NCBI GenBank assembly: GCA_027487835.1 | Contig: JAIYCU010000032.1 | Location: forward strand, 1-64,000 | Reading direction: 5' to 3' | Source of the DNA: Bacteroidota bacterium | GTDB lineage: Bacteria > Bacteroidota > Bacteroidia > UKL13-3 | Length of the DNA: 64,000 nt | Program-made: the position numbers and the translations under genes | The notes under the pieces: generated by a model | Told to the model about the DNA's origin: nothing | Databases searched by the model: none | Seen by the model: only the letters and a program-made list of their open reading frames with translations | Shown here: positions 1-8,751 of the stretch, piece after piece | How positions within the stretch are numbered: the stretch's first letter is position 1 | Layout of the letters: each line of letters starts with the position of its first letter

Positions 1-1058
1 ATATCTAAGCGAGCCCAAGGCCAGCCCCCAAATTGGGTTTGATGGTAATCGTTAAATGCCTGTTGTATCTCTTCTTTTGTGTTCATTACAAAAGGTCCAT
101 ACTGCATTACTTGCTCTCCAATAGGTTTGCCTTGTAGTACTAAGATACTTGCATTGCCCTTGCTTGCAGTAATTTCTACGGGTACATTTGGCATCAATTG
201 TACTGCCTTGTATTTCCCAATTTTATGCTCATCAATACTTAGCTCTTCGCCTTCATAAAAATACAATTTCCTGTTTATGCCCTTAGTGGCTTGAGGCAGA
301 GAAAGACTAGCACCTTCGTCTAATTTAATTACCCAAATACCAACTTCATTTGCGGGATTAGCGGCCCAAGAATTTGGGGGTGCTTGCATAGCGGTGTGTT
401 TTCCAAAATTACCTGCTATTACCTCTACCTTAGATATTCTACCCTTCTCATCTTTCAATTGAACATTTGGTATTTTTTCAGACCAAAACATTTTAAAATG
501 AGGCTCTACCATTTTATTTTTAGCAGGTAGGTTCAACCAGATTTGAAAAAGCTCTAAAGGATTTTCTTTTTCTTGACTTAATAAGGGAAACATTTCTGAA
601 TGTTGCACACCTTTTCCTGCGGTCATCCATTGAACATCACCATTTCCATAACGACCAGCAGCCCCAAGGCTATCGGCATGATCTACAAGGCCTTTTCTAA
701 CTACAGTAACTGTTTCAAAACCCCTATGTGGATGACCAGGAAACCCAGGCACTTGGCGGCCATGGTACATTCTAAATCCATCTTTAACAATAAAGTCGTC
801 TCCTAAGCTTCTACCTGTTAAAGCGGTAGCCGGACCCATAGCGGCATTCCCTTTTGGGAAAAAATCTTCATGATGCACACAAAATAAAAAAGGATCCGCG
901 GTTTCCCATTGGAAACCCATGGGCTGAACCTGCAATATTGGATTTAATTTTTCCATAGACTTTTTGATTGAATTTGCGGCACTTTCTATGGGTGCAGCAA
1001 TGGCTGCCCCAATTCCTAAGGTTAATCTGCTAAGAAATTTTCTGCGGTGAATAGCCAT
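1..1058 (-). CDS. pirin family protein with twin-arginine-like leader (3' end cut by window edge)
   Basis: Two-domain cupin of the pirin family. The N-terminus MAIHRRKFLSRLTLGIG looks like a Tat or related export leader, which cytoplasmic pirins lack. The metal-binding signature HPHRGFET is visible about 110 residues in, followed by GVQHSEM. The translation runs to the window edge in a GGWPWAR stretch typical of the last 20 residues of pirins, so only a short tail is missing. Start is the ATG at 1058. Family members are metal-binding cupins, some with quercetinase activity; the substrate here is unknown. The gene diverges from the lipoprotein at 1162. Confidence 0.85.
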   Translation of the reverse strand, partial: MAIHRRKFLSRLTLGIGAAIAAPIESAANSIKKSMEKLNPILQVQPMGFQWETADPFLFCVHHEDFFPKGNAAMGPATALTGRSLGDDFIVKDGFRMYHGRQVPGFPGHPHRGFETVTVVRKGLVDHADSLGAAGRYGNGDVQWMTAGKGVQHSEMFPLLSQEKENPLELFQIWLNLPAKNKMVEPHFKMFWSEKIPNVQLKDEKGRISKVEVIAGNFGKHTAMQAPPNSWAANPANEVGIWVIKLDEGASLSLPQATKGINRKLYFYEGEELSIDEHKIGKYKAVQLMPNVPVEITASKGNASILVLQGKPIGEQVMQYGPFVMNTKEEIQQAFNDYHQTQFGGWPWARLD

Positions 1059-1137
1059 AACTAATAAAATAGAATATTAACAATTTAACTGCATTTTAGG
1101 AGGAATGTTTCACATCCGCAAATTTCTACACATTTCT

Positions 1138-1145
1138 TAATTTTG
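1138..1145 (+). promoter_or_regulatory. Bacteroidota-type -7 box TAATTTTG
   Basis: TAATTTTG fits the TAnnTTTG -7 consensus of Bacteroidota sigma-ABfr and ends 16 nt before the ATG of the lipoprotein gene. No clear TTTG -33 box is seen. Confidence 0.4.
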
Positions 1146-1161
1146 TTTAAGAAATAAATAA

Positions 1162-1659
1162 ATGAAAATTAACTTAGTTTACGCAGCAATTATAACCGTA
1201 CTATCGGTTTCAAGCTGCACAAAAGAAAATGAAAATTCTAATCCAATTAATAATTCAGCAAAAGAAAAACCAATTTCGTTTAAGGTAGATGGTGCCTTAA
1301 TAGAAGCCGATTCTACCACCGCAATTATCTATAACCTAGATTTTGCTCCTTACGATAGAAAATTAGATATTATTGGGTATAAGGCTGGCAAAATAATCTT
1401 TGAGGGTAACTTTTTTCCAAATGCGGGTAAGCAAACGTTGGGTGATGGCGGTAATAGTTTAATTACCTATAAACCAGGTGCAGACCTAAACGAGCATTTT
1501 GCGAGTAAAAACGGCACACTTACACTCAGTAAATGTGACACAATCACACCTGAAATTATAGGAACCTTTGAAACAATGCTTGGACAGGTTTTGGGCGGAA
1601 GTCAAATAAAAATTATATCTGAAGGTAAACTTAAAGTTATTAAATTAGTTAAAAAATAA
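1162..1659 (+). CDS. hypothetical lipoprotein
   Basis: A 165-residue protein starting with a lipoprotein signal peptide: short positive N-terminus, hydrophobic core, lipobox VSSC with Cys at residue 19. The mature part is polar with no motif I recognise. It probably sits on the periplasmic face or the cell surface. It is followed 40 bp later by a sensor kinase on the same strand, but nothing ties the two functionally. Confidence 0.7.
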   Translation: MKINLVYAAIITVLSVSSCTKENENSNPINNSAKEKPISFKVDGALIEADSTTAIIYNLDFAPYDRKLDIIGYKAGKIIFEGNFFPNAGKQTLGDGGNSLITYKPGADLNEHFASKNGTLTLSKCDTITPEIIGTFETMLGQVLGGSQIKIISEGKLKVIKLVKK

Positions 1660-1699
1660 ACTATTTTGGGATTGGATTGTTTATGCTTATATTTTATAC

Positions 1700-3478
1700 A
1701 TGGATAAAGTAGAATCCCTTTCTATAAATCAACTAAAAGAGGCTAAACAACAAGCCCAAGAGGCCTTGCAACGCCAAGGTGAGTTACAAGATATTCTGAT
1801 GCGTGTGGCTTCGGAGTATATTAATATGCCCACAGAGCAGGTTGGCAAGTCCATTCAAAATACGCTTGAAGAACTTGGATTATTTGCCAAAGCAGACAGA
1901 TCCTACATTTTTGACTACGATTGGAATCAAAGTGTTTGTAATAATACTTACGAATGGTGCGCTGATGGGATAACGCCGCAAATTCAAGAATTACAAGGTG
2001 TACCTTTAGAAGCAATTCAACAATGGGTAGAAACCCATAAAAAAGGGGAGGTGATGTATGTGCCTGATGTATTAGCTTTAGACATTAATGACCCTCTGCG
2101 AGAAATTCTAGAATCACAAGAAATCAAAAGTTTGATTGCCATTCCAATGATGGATGGTAAAAATTGCATTGGATTTATTGGGTTTGACGCGGTTAAAACA
2201 TATTATGTCTATTCTGATAAAGAAAAAAGCCTTTTGGTATTATATGCTCAAATGCTAGTAAACATTAGGATGCGAACCTCCTTGGTTCAAAACTTAATTG
2301 AAGAAAAAGAAAAAGCACAAACCGCCAATAGGGCCAAAACAGAATTTCTTGCCAACATGAGTCATGAAATAAGGACTCCTCTCAATGGCGTAATTGGTTT
2401 TACCGAGTTGCTGTTGAATTCTCCATTAAACCCACTTCAAACAAAGTTTGTTAATAATGCTATATCCTCTGGCAAAGCACTTTTGGGCATTATCAATGAT
2501 ATTTTGGATTTATCTAAAATTGAAGCAGAGAAACTAGATCTCGACCTAATTGAAGTAGATATTACGGCGCTTACCAAAGAATCTTTAGAAATCATTCGCT
2601 TCCATGCCGAACAAAAAGAAATTGCCTTAGTTTTAGATATTAATCCAAATCTCCCTACACAAGCAGAGGTTGACCCTATTAGGCTAAGGCAAGTGCTGTT
2701 AAATCTCCTAAGCAATGCCATTAAATTTACAGAGGCAGGTGAGGTTTCTGTTTCGGTTTGGTTCGACCCAATTACTGATACAAGAGGTAGGTATTATTTT
2801 GCTGTAAAGGATACCGGAATTGGCATACCAGAAGCCCAGCAAGCAAACTTATTTAAAGCATTTACCCAAGCAGATACCTCCACTACCAGAAAGTTTGGTG
2901 GCACCGGTTTAGGCCTAACAATATCTAACCTACTCGTTGAAAAAATGGGGGGCAAAATAAGGATGCAAAGCGCCCCAGGTTTGGGTTCAACCTTTTACTT
3001 TGATATTGAAACCAATTATTTAAGCAATGAAACGAAAGCCCAAAGGCTAAGATTTAATCAACAAGAATTAGAAGAAAAAAACCACACAAGTGAATTACAT
3101 CATGTGCACCAGATTTTAATTGCAGAAGACATAGAACTCAATATGGTGCTCATTAAAGCGGTGTTAAGCAACCTTTACCCCAAAGCGAATCTAATTGAAG
3201 CAAAAACAGGCCTTGAGGTAATTGAGTTTTTAAAACAAAATGAAGTTGACTTGGTACTAATGGATGTTCATATGCCTCATATGGATGGCATAGAAGCCAC
3301 TAAACAAATCCGCACAATGGAAGTAAACCATCCTAAGAAAACCCCCATTGTGGCCCTAACAGCTGGAGCCTTAAAAGAGGAAAAAGATAAATGCATAGCA
3401 GCAGGAATGAATAACTTTCTAACCAAACCTCTAGATCAAAGCCTTTTAAAGCAAGTTTTGTCAGAATATTTGCATTAG
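1700..3478 (+). CDS. hybrid histidine kinase (GAF-HisKA-HATPase-REC)
   Basis: Cytosolic hybrid sensor kinase of 592 residues with no membrane segment. Order: short coiled coil (1-30), GAF-like sensor domain (about 30-200), HisKA with phospho-acceptor His222 in FLANMSHEIRTPLNG, HATPase with N box around 338 (LLSNAIKF), G1 box DTGIGIP near 371 and G2 box GGTGLGL near 400, then a C-terminal receiver (about 470-592) with Asp522 in LVLMDVHMPHMDG and Lys576. It has no DNA-binding output, so the phosphate probably passes to another protein. The signal sensed by the GAF domain cannot be read from the sequence. Confidence 0.9.
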   Translation: MDKVESLSINQLKEAKQQAQEALQRQGELQDILMRVASEYINMPTEQVGKSIQNTLEELGLFAKADRSYIFDYDWNQSVCNNTYEWCADGITPQIQELQGVPLEAIQQWVETHKKGEVMYVPDVLALDINDPLREILESQEIKSLIAIPMMDGKNCIGFIGFDAVKTYYVYSDKEKSLLVLYAQMLVNIRMRTSLVQNLIEEKEKAQTANRAKTEFLANMSHEIRTPLNGVIGFTELLLNSPLNPLQTKFVNNAISSGKALLGIINDILDLSKIEAEKLDLDLIEVDITALTKESLEIIRFHAEQKEIALVLDINPNLPTQAEVDPIRLRQVLLNLLSNAIKFTEAGEVSVSVWFDPITDTRGRYYFAVKDTGIGIPEAQQANLFKAFTQADTSTTRKFGGTGLGLTISNLLVEKMGGKIRMQSAPGLGSTFYFDIETNYLSNETKAQRLRFNQQELEEKNHTSELHHVHQILIAEDIELNMVLIKAVLSNLYPKANLIEAKTGLEVIEFLKQNEVDLVLMDVHMPHMDGIEATKQIRTMEVNHPKKTPIVALTAGALKEEKDKCIAAGMNNFLTKPLDQSLLKQVLSEYLH

Positions 3479-3538
3479 GAATTAGGTTGTTTAGGTTTTA
3501 AAAATAAACCTTATTTTGCGTTGCAAAGCAGCTAGTAT

Positions 3539-4849
3539 ATGAGCCAAATTCTATTTCTGATTATTTCTGGAATCTCCATTTATTTCTTTGCCAAAAACTT
3601 AGGCAAAATTAGAAGAAACATCTTGTTAGGAAAAGATATTGACCTTTCAGACAATAAGCCCCAACGCTGGAAAACAATGCTGCGCGTAGCTTTTGGGCAA
3701 ACTAAGATGGCCGTTAGGCCTGTACCTTTTATTCTGCATCTTATCGTTTATGTTGGCTTTGTCTTGATTAATATAGAAGTTTTAGAAATTTTAATAGATG
3801 GGATTTTTGGCACACACAGAGTACTTTCTATCTTGGGCCCAATTTATGATTATGCCATTGGCTTCTTTGAAATCCTCGCCTTTGGGGTATTGTTGGCTTG
3901 CATCGTTTTCTTAATAAGAAGGTATGTTTTAAAGATTGCGCGCTTTCAGAGTCCAGAATTAAAAGGCTATGCCAACCAAGATGCAGCCAGCATTTTATTT
4001 ATAGAAATTATCCTAATGGCTGCCTTATTAATCATGAATGCTGCCGATCAAATTTTGCAATCAGGAGGGGACGAACATTATTTGAAAGCCGGTGCTTTCC
4101 CTATTAGTTCGTGGCTAATTGTTCCATTATTTAACGGTTTGAACCTAAGCAATGCAACCCTCATTTTTGCTGAACGTGCCGCTTGGTGGTTTCATATCAT
4201 AGGCATTTTTGCCTTTATGAATTACCTTCCTTTTTCTAAGCATTTTCATATTATCATGGCTTTTCCTAATACTTGGTATTCTAACCTAAAAGCAAAGGGT
4301 GAGTTCAATAATATGGCAAGTGTGACGCAAGAGGTAAAGTTAATGCTCGACCCAAGTGCGGCGATTCCAGAAGGATATCAACCCCCAACCAGTTTTGGTG
4401 TAAAGGATGTTACAGACCTTACATGGAAAAATCTAATGGATGCATATACCTGCACAGAATGTGGCAGATGCAGCAGCGTTTGCCCGCAAAATCAAACTGG
4501 CAAGGTATTGTCGCCACGCAAAATTATGATGGATACGCGTGATAGATTAGAAGAAGTGGGTAAAAACATAGACACCAACAAAGGCACCTTTGTGGATGAT
4601 AATAAAAACTTACATAGCTACATTTCCGAAGAAGAACTTTGGGCTTGTAATACTTGTAATGCTTGCGTAGAAGCGTGTCCGATTAATATCAACCCAATGG
4701 AAATTATCGTAGAAATGCGACGTTATAAAGTAATGGAACAAAGCTCTGCACCCAATTCTATTAATAGCATGTTTTCTAATATGGAAAACAATCAGGCTCC
4801 TTGGCAATTTAGCCCAATGGATAGAGCAAATTGGACACAAGAAGCTTAG
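3539..4849 (+). CDS. membrane-bound [4Fe-4S] oxidoreductase subunit (HdrC/NarI-like)
   Basis: A 436-residue protein with about five membrane segments in the first 235 residues (NarI/HdrE-like), then a ferredoxin-like domain with two [4Fe-4S] motifs: C305-C308-C311-C315 and C370-C373-C376-C380. Such proteins pass electrons between the membrane quinone pool and a soluble CCG-domain partner. That partner is probably the gene at 7375, normally adjacent in related genomes as I recall, but here separated by two genes on the opposite strand. The physiological donor is unknown. The TAG stop overlaps the stop codon of the convergent methyltransferase gene. A GGTTTGAACC motif lies at 4136. Confidence 0.8.
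   Translation: MSQILFLIISGISIYFFAKNLGKIRRNILLGKDIDLSDNKPQRWKTMLRVAFGQTKMAVRPVPFILHLIVYVGFVLINIEVLEILIDGIFGTHRVLSILGPIYDYAIGFFEILAFGVLLACIVFLIRRYVLKIARFQSPELKGYANQDAASILFIEIILMAALLIMNAADQILQSGGDEHYLKAGAFPISSWLIVPLFNGLNLSNATLIFAERAAWWFHIIGIFAFMNYLPFSKHFHIIMAFPNTWYSNLKAKGEFNNMASVTQEVKLMLDPSAAIPEGYQPPTSFGVKDVTDLTWKNLMDAYTCTECGRCSSVCPQNQTGKVLSPRKIMMDTRDRLEEVGKNIDTNKGTFVDDNKNLHSYISEEELWACNTCNACVEACPININPMEIIVEMRRYKVMEQSSAPNSINSMFSNMENNQAPWQFSPMDRANWTQEA
4136..4145 (+). repeat. dispersed decamer GGTTTGAACC, copy 1
   Basis: Exact copy inside the Fe-S membrane protein gene; read in frame as Gly-Leu-Asn. Confidence 0.8.
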
Positions 4850-5883
4850 GCTTTTATTGCCCAACGCAATTTAGCAGACCTAGCCCTTGGATTGCCACCA
4901 ACTTCTTTTGCCGATGGCCTAATAAGGTCTGGAGCTACAGCGCTGTAGATACCTTGACGGTAAAATGATTGAAATGCCTTTTTTACCCTTCTGTCTTCAC
5001 CTGAATGAAAGGATAGAATTGCAACTTTACCACCAGAGCTAAGGGCATCGGGAAGTTTTTCTAAAAAAGAATCAAGAACACCAAATTCATTATTGATAGC
5101 TATTCGCAAAGCTTGGAAACAGCGTGTGCACGATTTTTTAACTGTATCTGGGTCAACAAAATCCAGCACTTCTTTTATCGTATTTTTTAATTGGAATGTT
5201 GTTACTATTGGGTCTCCATTTTTCAATTTAAATAGAATTGTCTCGGCAATTTCTGCAGCATATGGCTCATCTGCATTTTCTATGAGTAGCTCTTCCAGCC
5301 TATCTTGGGTAATAGTTTTTAAAAATGCAGCAGCAGATATTCCACTTTTGGGGTTTAATCGTAAATCCAAGGGGCCATCTATCTTTAAAGAAAAGCCACG
5401 TTCGGGGTTGTCAATTTGCATGGATGAAACACCTAAATCGGCTAAGACAAAATCCAATGTGCCAGCTTCCTGAACAATTAAATCAATATGGGCAAAATTC
5501 ATTTTCCGAGGAAAAAATATATCTGACCCATATCCCAAAGCAGCAAGACGGTCGGTGGTTTTTGGCAACTCAAAAGGGTCAACATCAGTAGCATATAATT
5601 TGCCACCAGGCGATAGAAGTTTCAACATCTCCAAACTATGTCCTCCATAACCCAAGGTGGCATCGAGCCCAACTTGACCAGCTGTTATTTGTAGTACTTC
5701 CAGAATTTCATTTACACAAATAGAACGGTGCATTCCAGCTGGGGTGGCCCCTTTTTCTTTTATTCTTTCTATGTCATCAGCATACTTTTCGGGTTGTAAT
5801 TCTTTATATTTCTCTTTAAACACTTTTGGATGTGTCCCTTTATACCTTAGCCTTCGTTGGGGTTTTGGATCATTATTTTCCAT
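4846..5883 (-). CDS. RsmH-family rRNA (cytosine-N4)-methyltransferase, RsmH2-like
   Basis: SAM-dependent methyltransferase of the MraW/RsmH family, 345 residues. Visible: SAM loop DATLGYGGHS (residues 74-83), DLGVSSMQID, RGFSLKIDGPLDLR, ALRIAINNE, AILSFHSGEDR and the C-terminal NPRARSAKLR. Family members methylate 16S rRNA C1402 (E. coli numbering). Compared with standard RsmH it has a 45-residue basic N-terminal extension (YKGTHPKVFKEKYKE) and MHRSICVNE in place of the usual YHxPVLLxE. I recall this from the RsmH2-type paralogues. It is not in a cell-wall (dcw) cluster here, which fits a second copy. Confidence 0.8.
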   Translation of the reverse strand: MENNDPKPQRRLRYKGTHPKVFKEKYKELQPEKYADDIERIKEKGATPAGMHRSICVNEILEVLQITAGQVGLDATLGYGGHSLEMLKLLSPGGKLYATDVDPFELPKTTDRLAALGYGSDIFFPRKMNFAHIDLIVQEAGTLDFVLADLGVSSMQIDNPERGFSLKIDGPLDLRLNPKSGISAAAFLKTITQDRLEELLIENADEPYAAEIAETILFKLKNGDPIVTTFQLKNTIKEVLDFVDPDTVKKSCTRCFQALRIAINNEFGVLDSFLEKLPDALSSGGKVAILSFHSGEDRRVKKAFQSFYRQGIYSAVAPDLIRPSAKEVGGNPRARSAKLRWAIKA

Positions 5884-5942
5884 TTGGTAAAGTTACTAAA
5901 CCTATGAACATAAAAACAACTGCAACAAATGTTCAACATTGT

Positions 5943-6956
5943 TTAAGGAACTTTAACGATGCGGAAGCGCGCTTGGCCAATTAAAATGACATAGGTACCA
6001 TTATGGATACTGCTAAGAGAAACAACATGATTGTTTGAGATAGCCTTTCCTGAAAGCCATTGATTACCTTGTAAATCATACAGCTGATAAAACTCCCCTT
6101 CAGCATTTTGGATATAAAACAAATCATTAGCGGGGTTAGGGTAAACAATCATTTTTGATTTAGTAAGAACAGGTTGAAGAGAGGTTGTTTTACTACACAG
6201 TTTTGTTAAGGTATCAATTTGCTTGGCAATAAAATCCGTTTTTCGGTCTTGATCCCCATCCCTCCAAACCCTAACACACTCCGGGTTTCCATTATGGCAA
6301 CCACTCATAAAATCCATGCTTTCTTTGTTCCACAAGCTATCGGGTATAGGAAAACTATAACTAGAAAAACCATCACCTGGAACACCAATCAAATACCATT
6401 TAGCATTGTTGCAATTATACATTTGAAAATAATGAGCAATCAGGCTTTTAAACCACATTTTCCAAGTTTGACCACCATCAAAGGAACGGATAACACTCGA
6501 TTCGTAATAGCCATCAAACAGGACTATGGTATTCTTATCTAAAAATTGAACTTGGTTAATGCTTTTGTGAAGTGATGTTCGATAGTAACTTGTATCCAAC
6601 TTAAATGATAGTCCTCCATTGGTAGTTAAATATAATAATGAAGGAACACCAATATACATACTACCAAACAAAACATAACCTTTCTGATCATCTGCAAAAT
6701 CAACATCGCGTATGTAAAAAGTAGAGTCGTTAGGAATTGAAAAGTCTTTTACTTTAGTTATGACCCCATTTTGATTCTTATAAAGAATTCGCTTCCCAGC
6801 AATATAAGAGAGGCTGCTATCAATTTTATAGGTAGTAGAGTCCCGGAAATAATAATCACGCTGGGCAAAACAATTAAAAGAAAAAAAGACACTAAAAATA
6901 AAAACACTTAGGCTATCAAAAAATATTGACCTAATTAAGTTAATAATAATATTCAT
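5943..6956 (-). CDS. T9SS-secreted beta-propeller-like protein
   Basis: A 337-residue protein with an N-terminal signal peptide ending near FNCFAQ. The body holds BNR/sortilin-type repeats (TTNGGLSF, SFDGGQTWKMW) as in small Ycf48-like propellers. The C-terminal 70 residues form a type IX sorting domain (MIVYPNPANDLFYI ... LYDLQGN ... GTYVILIG), so the protein is probably exported and attached to or released from the surface. Ligand or activity is unknown. It sits alone, codirectional with the upstream methyltransferase, between the two Fe-S protein genes. Confidence 0.7.
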   Translation of the reverse strand: MNIIINLIRSIFFDSLSVFIFSVFFSFNCFAQRDYYFRDSTTYKIDSSLSYIAGKRILYKNQNGVITKVKDFSIPNDSTFYIRDVDFADDQKGYVLFGSMYIGVPSLLYLTTNGGLSFKLDTSYYRTSLHKSINQVQFLDKNTIVLFDGYYESSVIRSFDGGQTWKMWFKSLIAHYFQMYNCNNAKWYLIGVPGDGFSSYSFPIPDSLWNKESMDFMSGCHNGNPECVRVWRDGDQDRKTDFIAKQIDTLTKLCSKTTSLQPVLTKSKMIVYPNPANDLFYIQNAEGEFYQLYDLQGNQWLSGKAISNNHVVSLSSIHNGTYVILIGQARFRIVKVP

Positions 6957-7374
6957 AAGATAAAAGCTATCAATTTTAACTTAGACCAATCTATAAAAGG
7001 TTTGGTTGCTTATTATATCTATTAACAAAAGAAAATGAATCCAATTTCGATAAAACCCAATTTATTAAATTACTCAAAACAGCATAAACCTACTGCCTAT
7101 AGTTACACCGCAAAAGAGGCTCTTCTAAAAATGGGTGTAGGAATTAGTATTTAAATTGGAGAATGAGGATAGGAGAATTTGGTACAAATTTTAACTACTT
7201 TTTTAAAATGAGGATAGGATCAAATTCCGACTAAAAATACTTACTAAAAAGCGAGAGAACTTATTGAGATTGGCCAAGAGTTTACGATTAGGTAAAAAAC
7301 CCCATTTACATTGTATTTGGGGTTTTTCTTTTATAGGATTTTACTAAATTGCCTCGGTTATTAAAAAACAAGTT
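6957..7374. other. 418-bp gene-poor spacer with possible gene remnant
   Basis: No convincing gene. A 39-codon frame starts at 7034 (MNPISIKPNLLNYSK...) and is closed by TAA near 7154. A 13-bp direct repeat, AATGAGGATAGGA, lies at 7162-7174 and 7207-7219. The spacer ends in a terminator-like hairpin at 7295-7327 with no intact upstream gene on its strand. This fits a decayed gene between the Fe-S partners. Confidence 0.45.
7295..7327 (+). terminator. rho-independent-type hairpin, orphan
   Basis: Inverted repeat AAAAACCCCA / TGGGGTTTTT with a 13-nt loop followed by CTTTT. It lies about 48 bp before the next start codon and has no intact gene directly upstream on the + strand. It could act in both directions. 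Confidence 0.6.
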
Positions 7375-8163
7375 ATGAGCGATTTTAGAGTAAGAACAAT
7401 GGCTGAAGTTGCAGCAGCAGGCGAAGAAGCAGAAATTTTATTTTGGGTAGGCTGTGCGGGTAGCTTTGATGAACGTGCGCAAAAAATTACAAAGGCAGTC
7501 GCTAAAATTTTGCATCATGCCAAAATCAACTTTGCCATCCTTGGAACAGAGGAAGCCTGCACTGGCGACCCTGCCAAACGCGCTGGGAACGAGTTCTTAT
7601 TTCAAATGATGGCCATGCAAAATATCACAACATTGAATATGTATGGTGTTAAAAAAATAGTAACCGCCTGCCCGCATTGCTTTAATACACTTAAAAATGA
7701 ATACCCTGAATTAGGCGGTAATTATGAAGTTTTGCATCATACCACTTTAATTAACCAGTTACTATCTGATAATAAAATTAGCATTACAGGTGGTAGTTTT
7801 GCTGGAAAACGCATTACTTACCATGATAGCTGCTACCTCGGCAGGGCTAATAATATTTATGAAGCCCCAAGAGAAGTCATTCAAAAACTTGATGCCGCTT
7901 TGGTTGAAATGAAAAGAAGCAAAGCAAACGGCTTATGTTGCGGCGCTGGAGGTGCTCAAATGTTTAAAGACGCCGAAAAAGGCAATAAAGAAGTTAATCT
8001 TGAACGCGCAGATGATATGCTAGAAAGCAATGCAAACATAGTTGCTGCCGCGTGTCCTTTTTGTATGACCATGCTAAGAGATGGCGTTAAACACCATAAT
8101 AAAGAGGGAGAAATTGAAGTGAAAGATGTTGCCGAATTAGTTGCAGGTGCGATAGACCTATAA
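7375..8163 (+). CDS. CCG-domain Fe-S oxidoreductase subunit (HdrB/GlcF-like)
   Basis: A 262-residue soluble protein with two cysteine-rich CCG repeats: C99/C102 (TACPHCFNTLKNEYP), C153 (HDSCYLGR), Cys188-Cys189 (GLCCGAGG) and C227/C230 (AACPFCMTMLRDG), plus GCAG near residue 27. CCG domains bind unusual Fe-S clusters or catalytic cofactors in heterodisulfide reductase HdrB and in glycolate or lactate oxidase subunits. It probably works with the membrane Fe-S protein at 3539-4849. Its true substrate is not known; a disulfide or an organic acid are both possible. Confidence 0.8.
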   Translation: MSDFRVRTMAEVAAAGEEAEILFWVGCAGSFDERAQKITKAVAKILHHAKINFAILGTEEACTGDPAKRAGNEFLFQMMAMQNITTLNMYGVKKIVTACPHCFNTLKNEYPELGGNYEVLHHTTLINQLLSDNKISITGGSFAGKRITYHDSCYLGRANNIYEAPREVIQKLDAALVEMKRSKANGLCCGAGGAQMFKDAEKGNKEVNLERADDMLESNANIVAAACPFCMTMLRDGVKHHNKEGEIEVKDVAELVAGAIDL

Positions 8164-8312
8164 ACTTCCTATTAAAATCTTACAAAAAGCCGACCCGCAA
8201 TTGCTTGCAGGCCGACTCTGCTTGCTTACTTATTGTATTCCTACAACAGTTTTGTTGTCCAAAAAAGGATTTTTCAATTTATTTTTATCAAAGGTAGGGA
8301 AAATTATCATTA

Positions 8313-8343
8313 TAATAATTTAATTTACAAAAAGTAATTATTA
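8313..8343. promoter_or_regulatory. inverted repeat at the start codon of the XRE regulator gene
   Basis: TAATAATT (8313-8320) and AATTATTA (8336-8343) are perfect inverted arms separated by 15 nt, and the second arm abuts the ATG at 8344. It could be an autoregulatory operator or an RNA hairpin hiding the ribosome-binding region. The sequence is very AT-rich, so chance is possible. Confidence 0.35.
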
Positions 8344-8748
8344 ATGCCCCATTGTAAGCAAATAAAACTAAACCTTGCAGATCTCATGCACTTAGGTTTA
8401 AAAATAAAAATAGCAAGAATTGGAAAAGGATTTACCCAAGAACAACTTGCAGAAAAGATTGACAAAACACGCCCACTGATTTCAAGTATAGAACAAACTG
8501 GAAAAGTTAACCATTATACGCTCAAAAAAATTTGCGAGGTATTGAATCTAGATATTAATGCTATTGAAAATAGCAGCGCAGAACCACAAGAATCCTATAA
8601 CCTTAAAGACCAAAATATACTCCAAGATCAAATGAATCAAATGACCTTGGAGCTAAGTTATCTCAAAAATTTGGTAGAGTCTCAGAAGGATCTCATTACT
8701 TCATTAAAAGGCCAAATAAGTTTATTACAAAAAGAGACAAAGAAATAG
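8344..8748 (+). CDS. XRE-family helix-turn-helix regulator with coiled-coil tail
   Basis: A 134-residue protein. Residues about 18-78 form a Cro/C1-type HTH (KIKIARIGKGFTQEQLAEKI ... PLISSIEQ ... LKKICEVLNLD). The last 50 residues are heptad-like (MNQMTLELSYLKNLVESQK), suggesting dimer formation. The ATG at 8344 is used; a second ATG 14 codons later (MHLGLK) would still keep the HTH. An inverted repeat sits immediately upstream. Its targets are unknown. It ends 3 bp before the stop of cphA on the other strand, so the two transcripts must overlap or be cut. Confidence 0.75.
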   Translation: MPHCKQIKLNLADLMHLGLKIKIARIGKGFTQEQLAEKIDKTRPLISSIEQTGKVNHYTLKKICEVLNLDINAIENSSAEPQESYNLKDQNILQDQMNQMTLELSYLKNLVESQKDLITSLKGQISLLQKETKK

Positions 8749-8751
8749 TTT

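Noticed and set aside
600-806. 68-codon + strand frame inside the pirin gene
   Set aside because: Antisense to the clearly coding pirin frame, with no family similarity.
2437-2721. 94-codon minus-strand frame within the hybrid kinase
   Set aside because: Antisense of the HisKA/HATPase region, which is clearly coding on the + strand.
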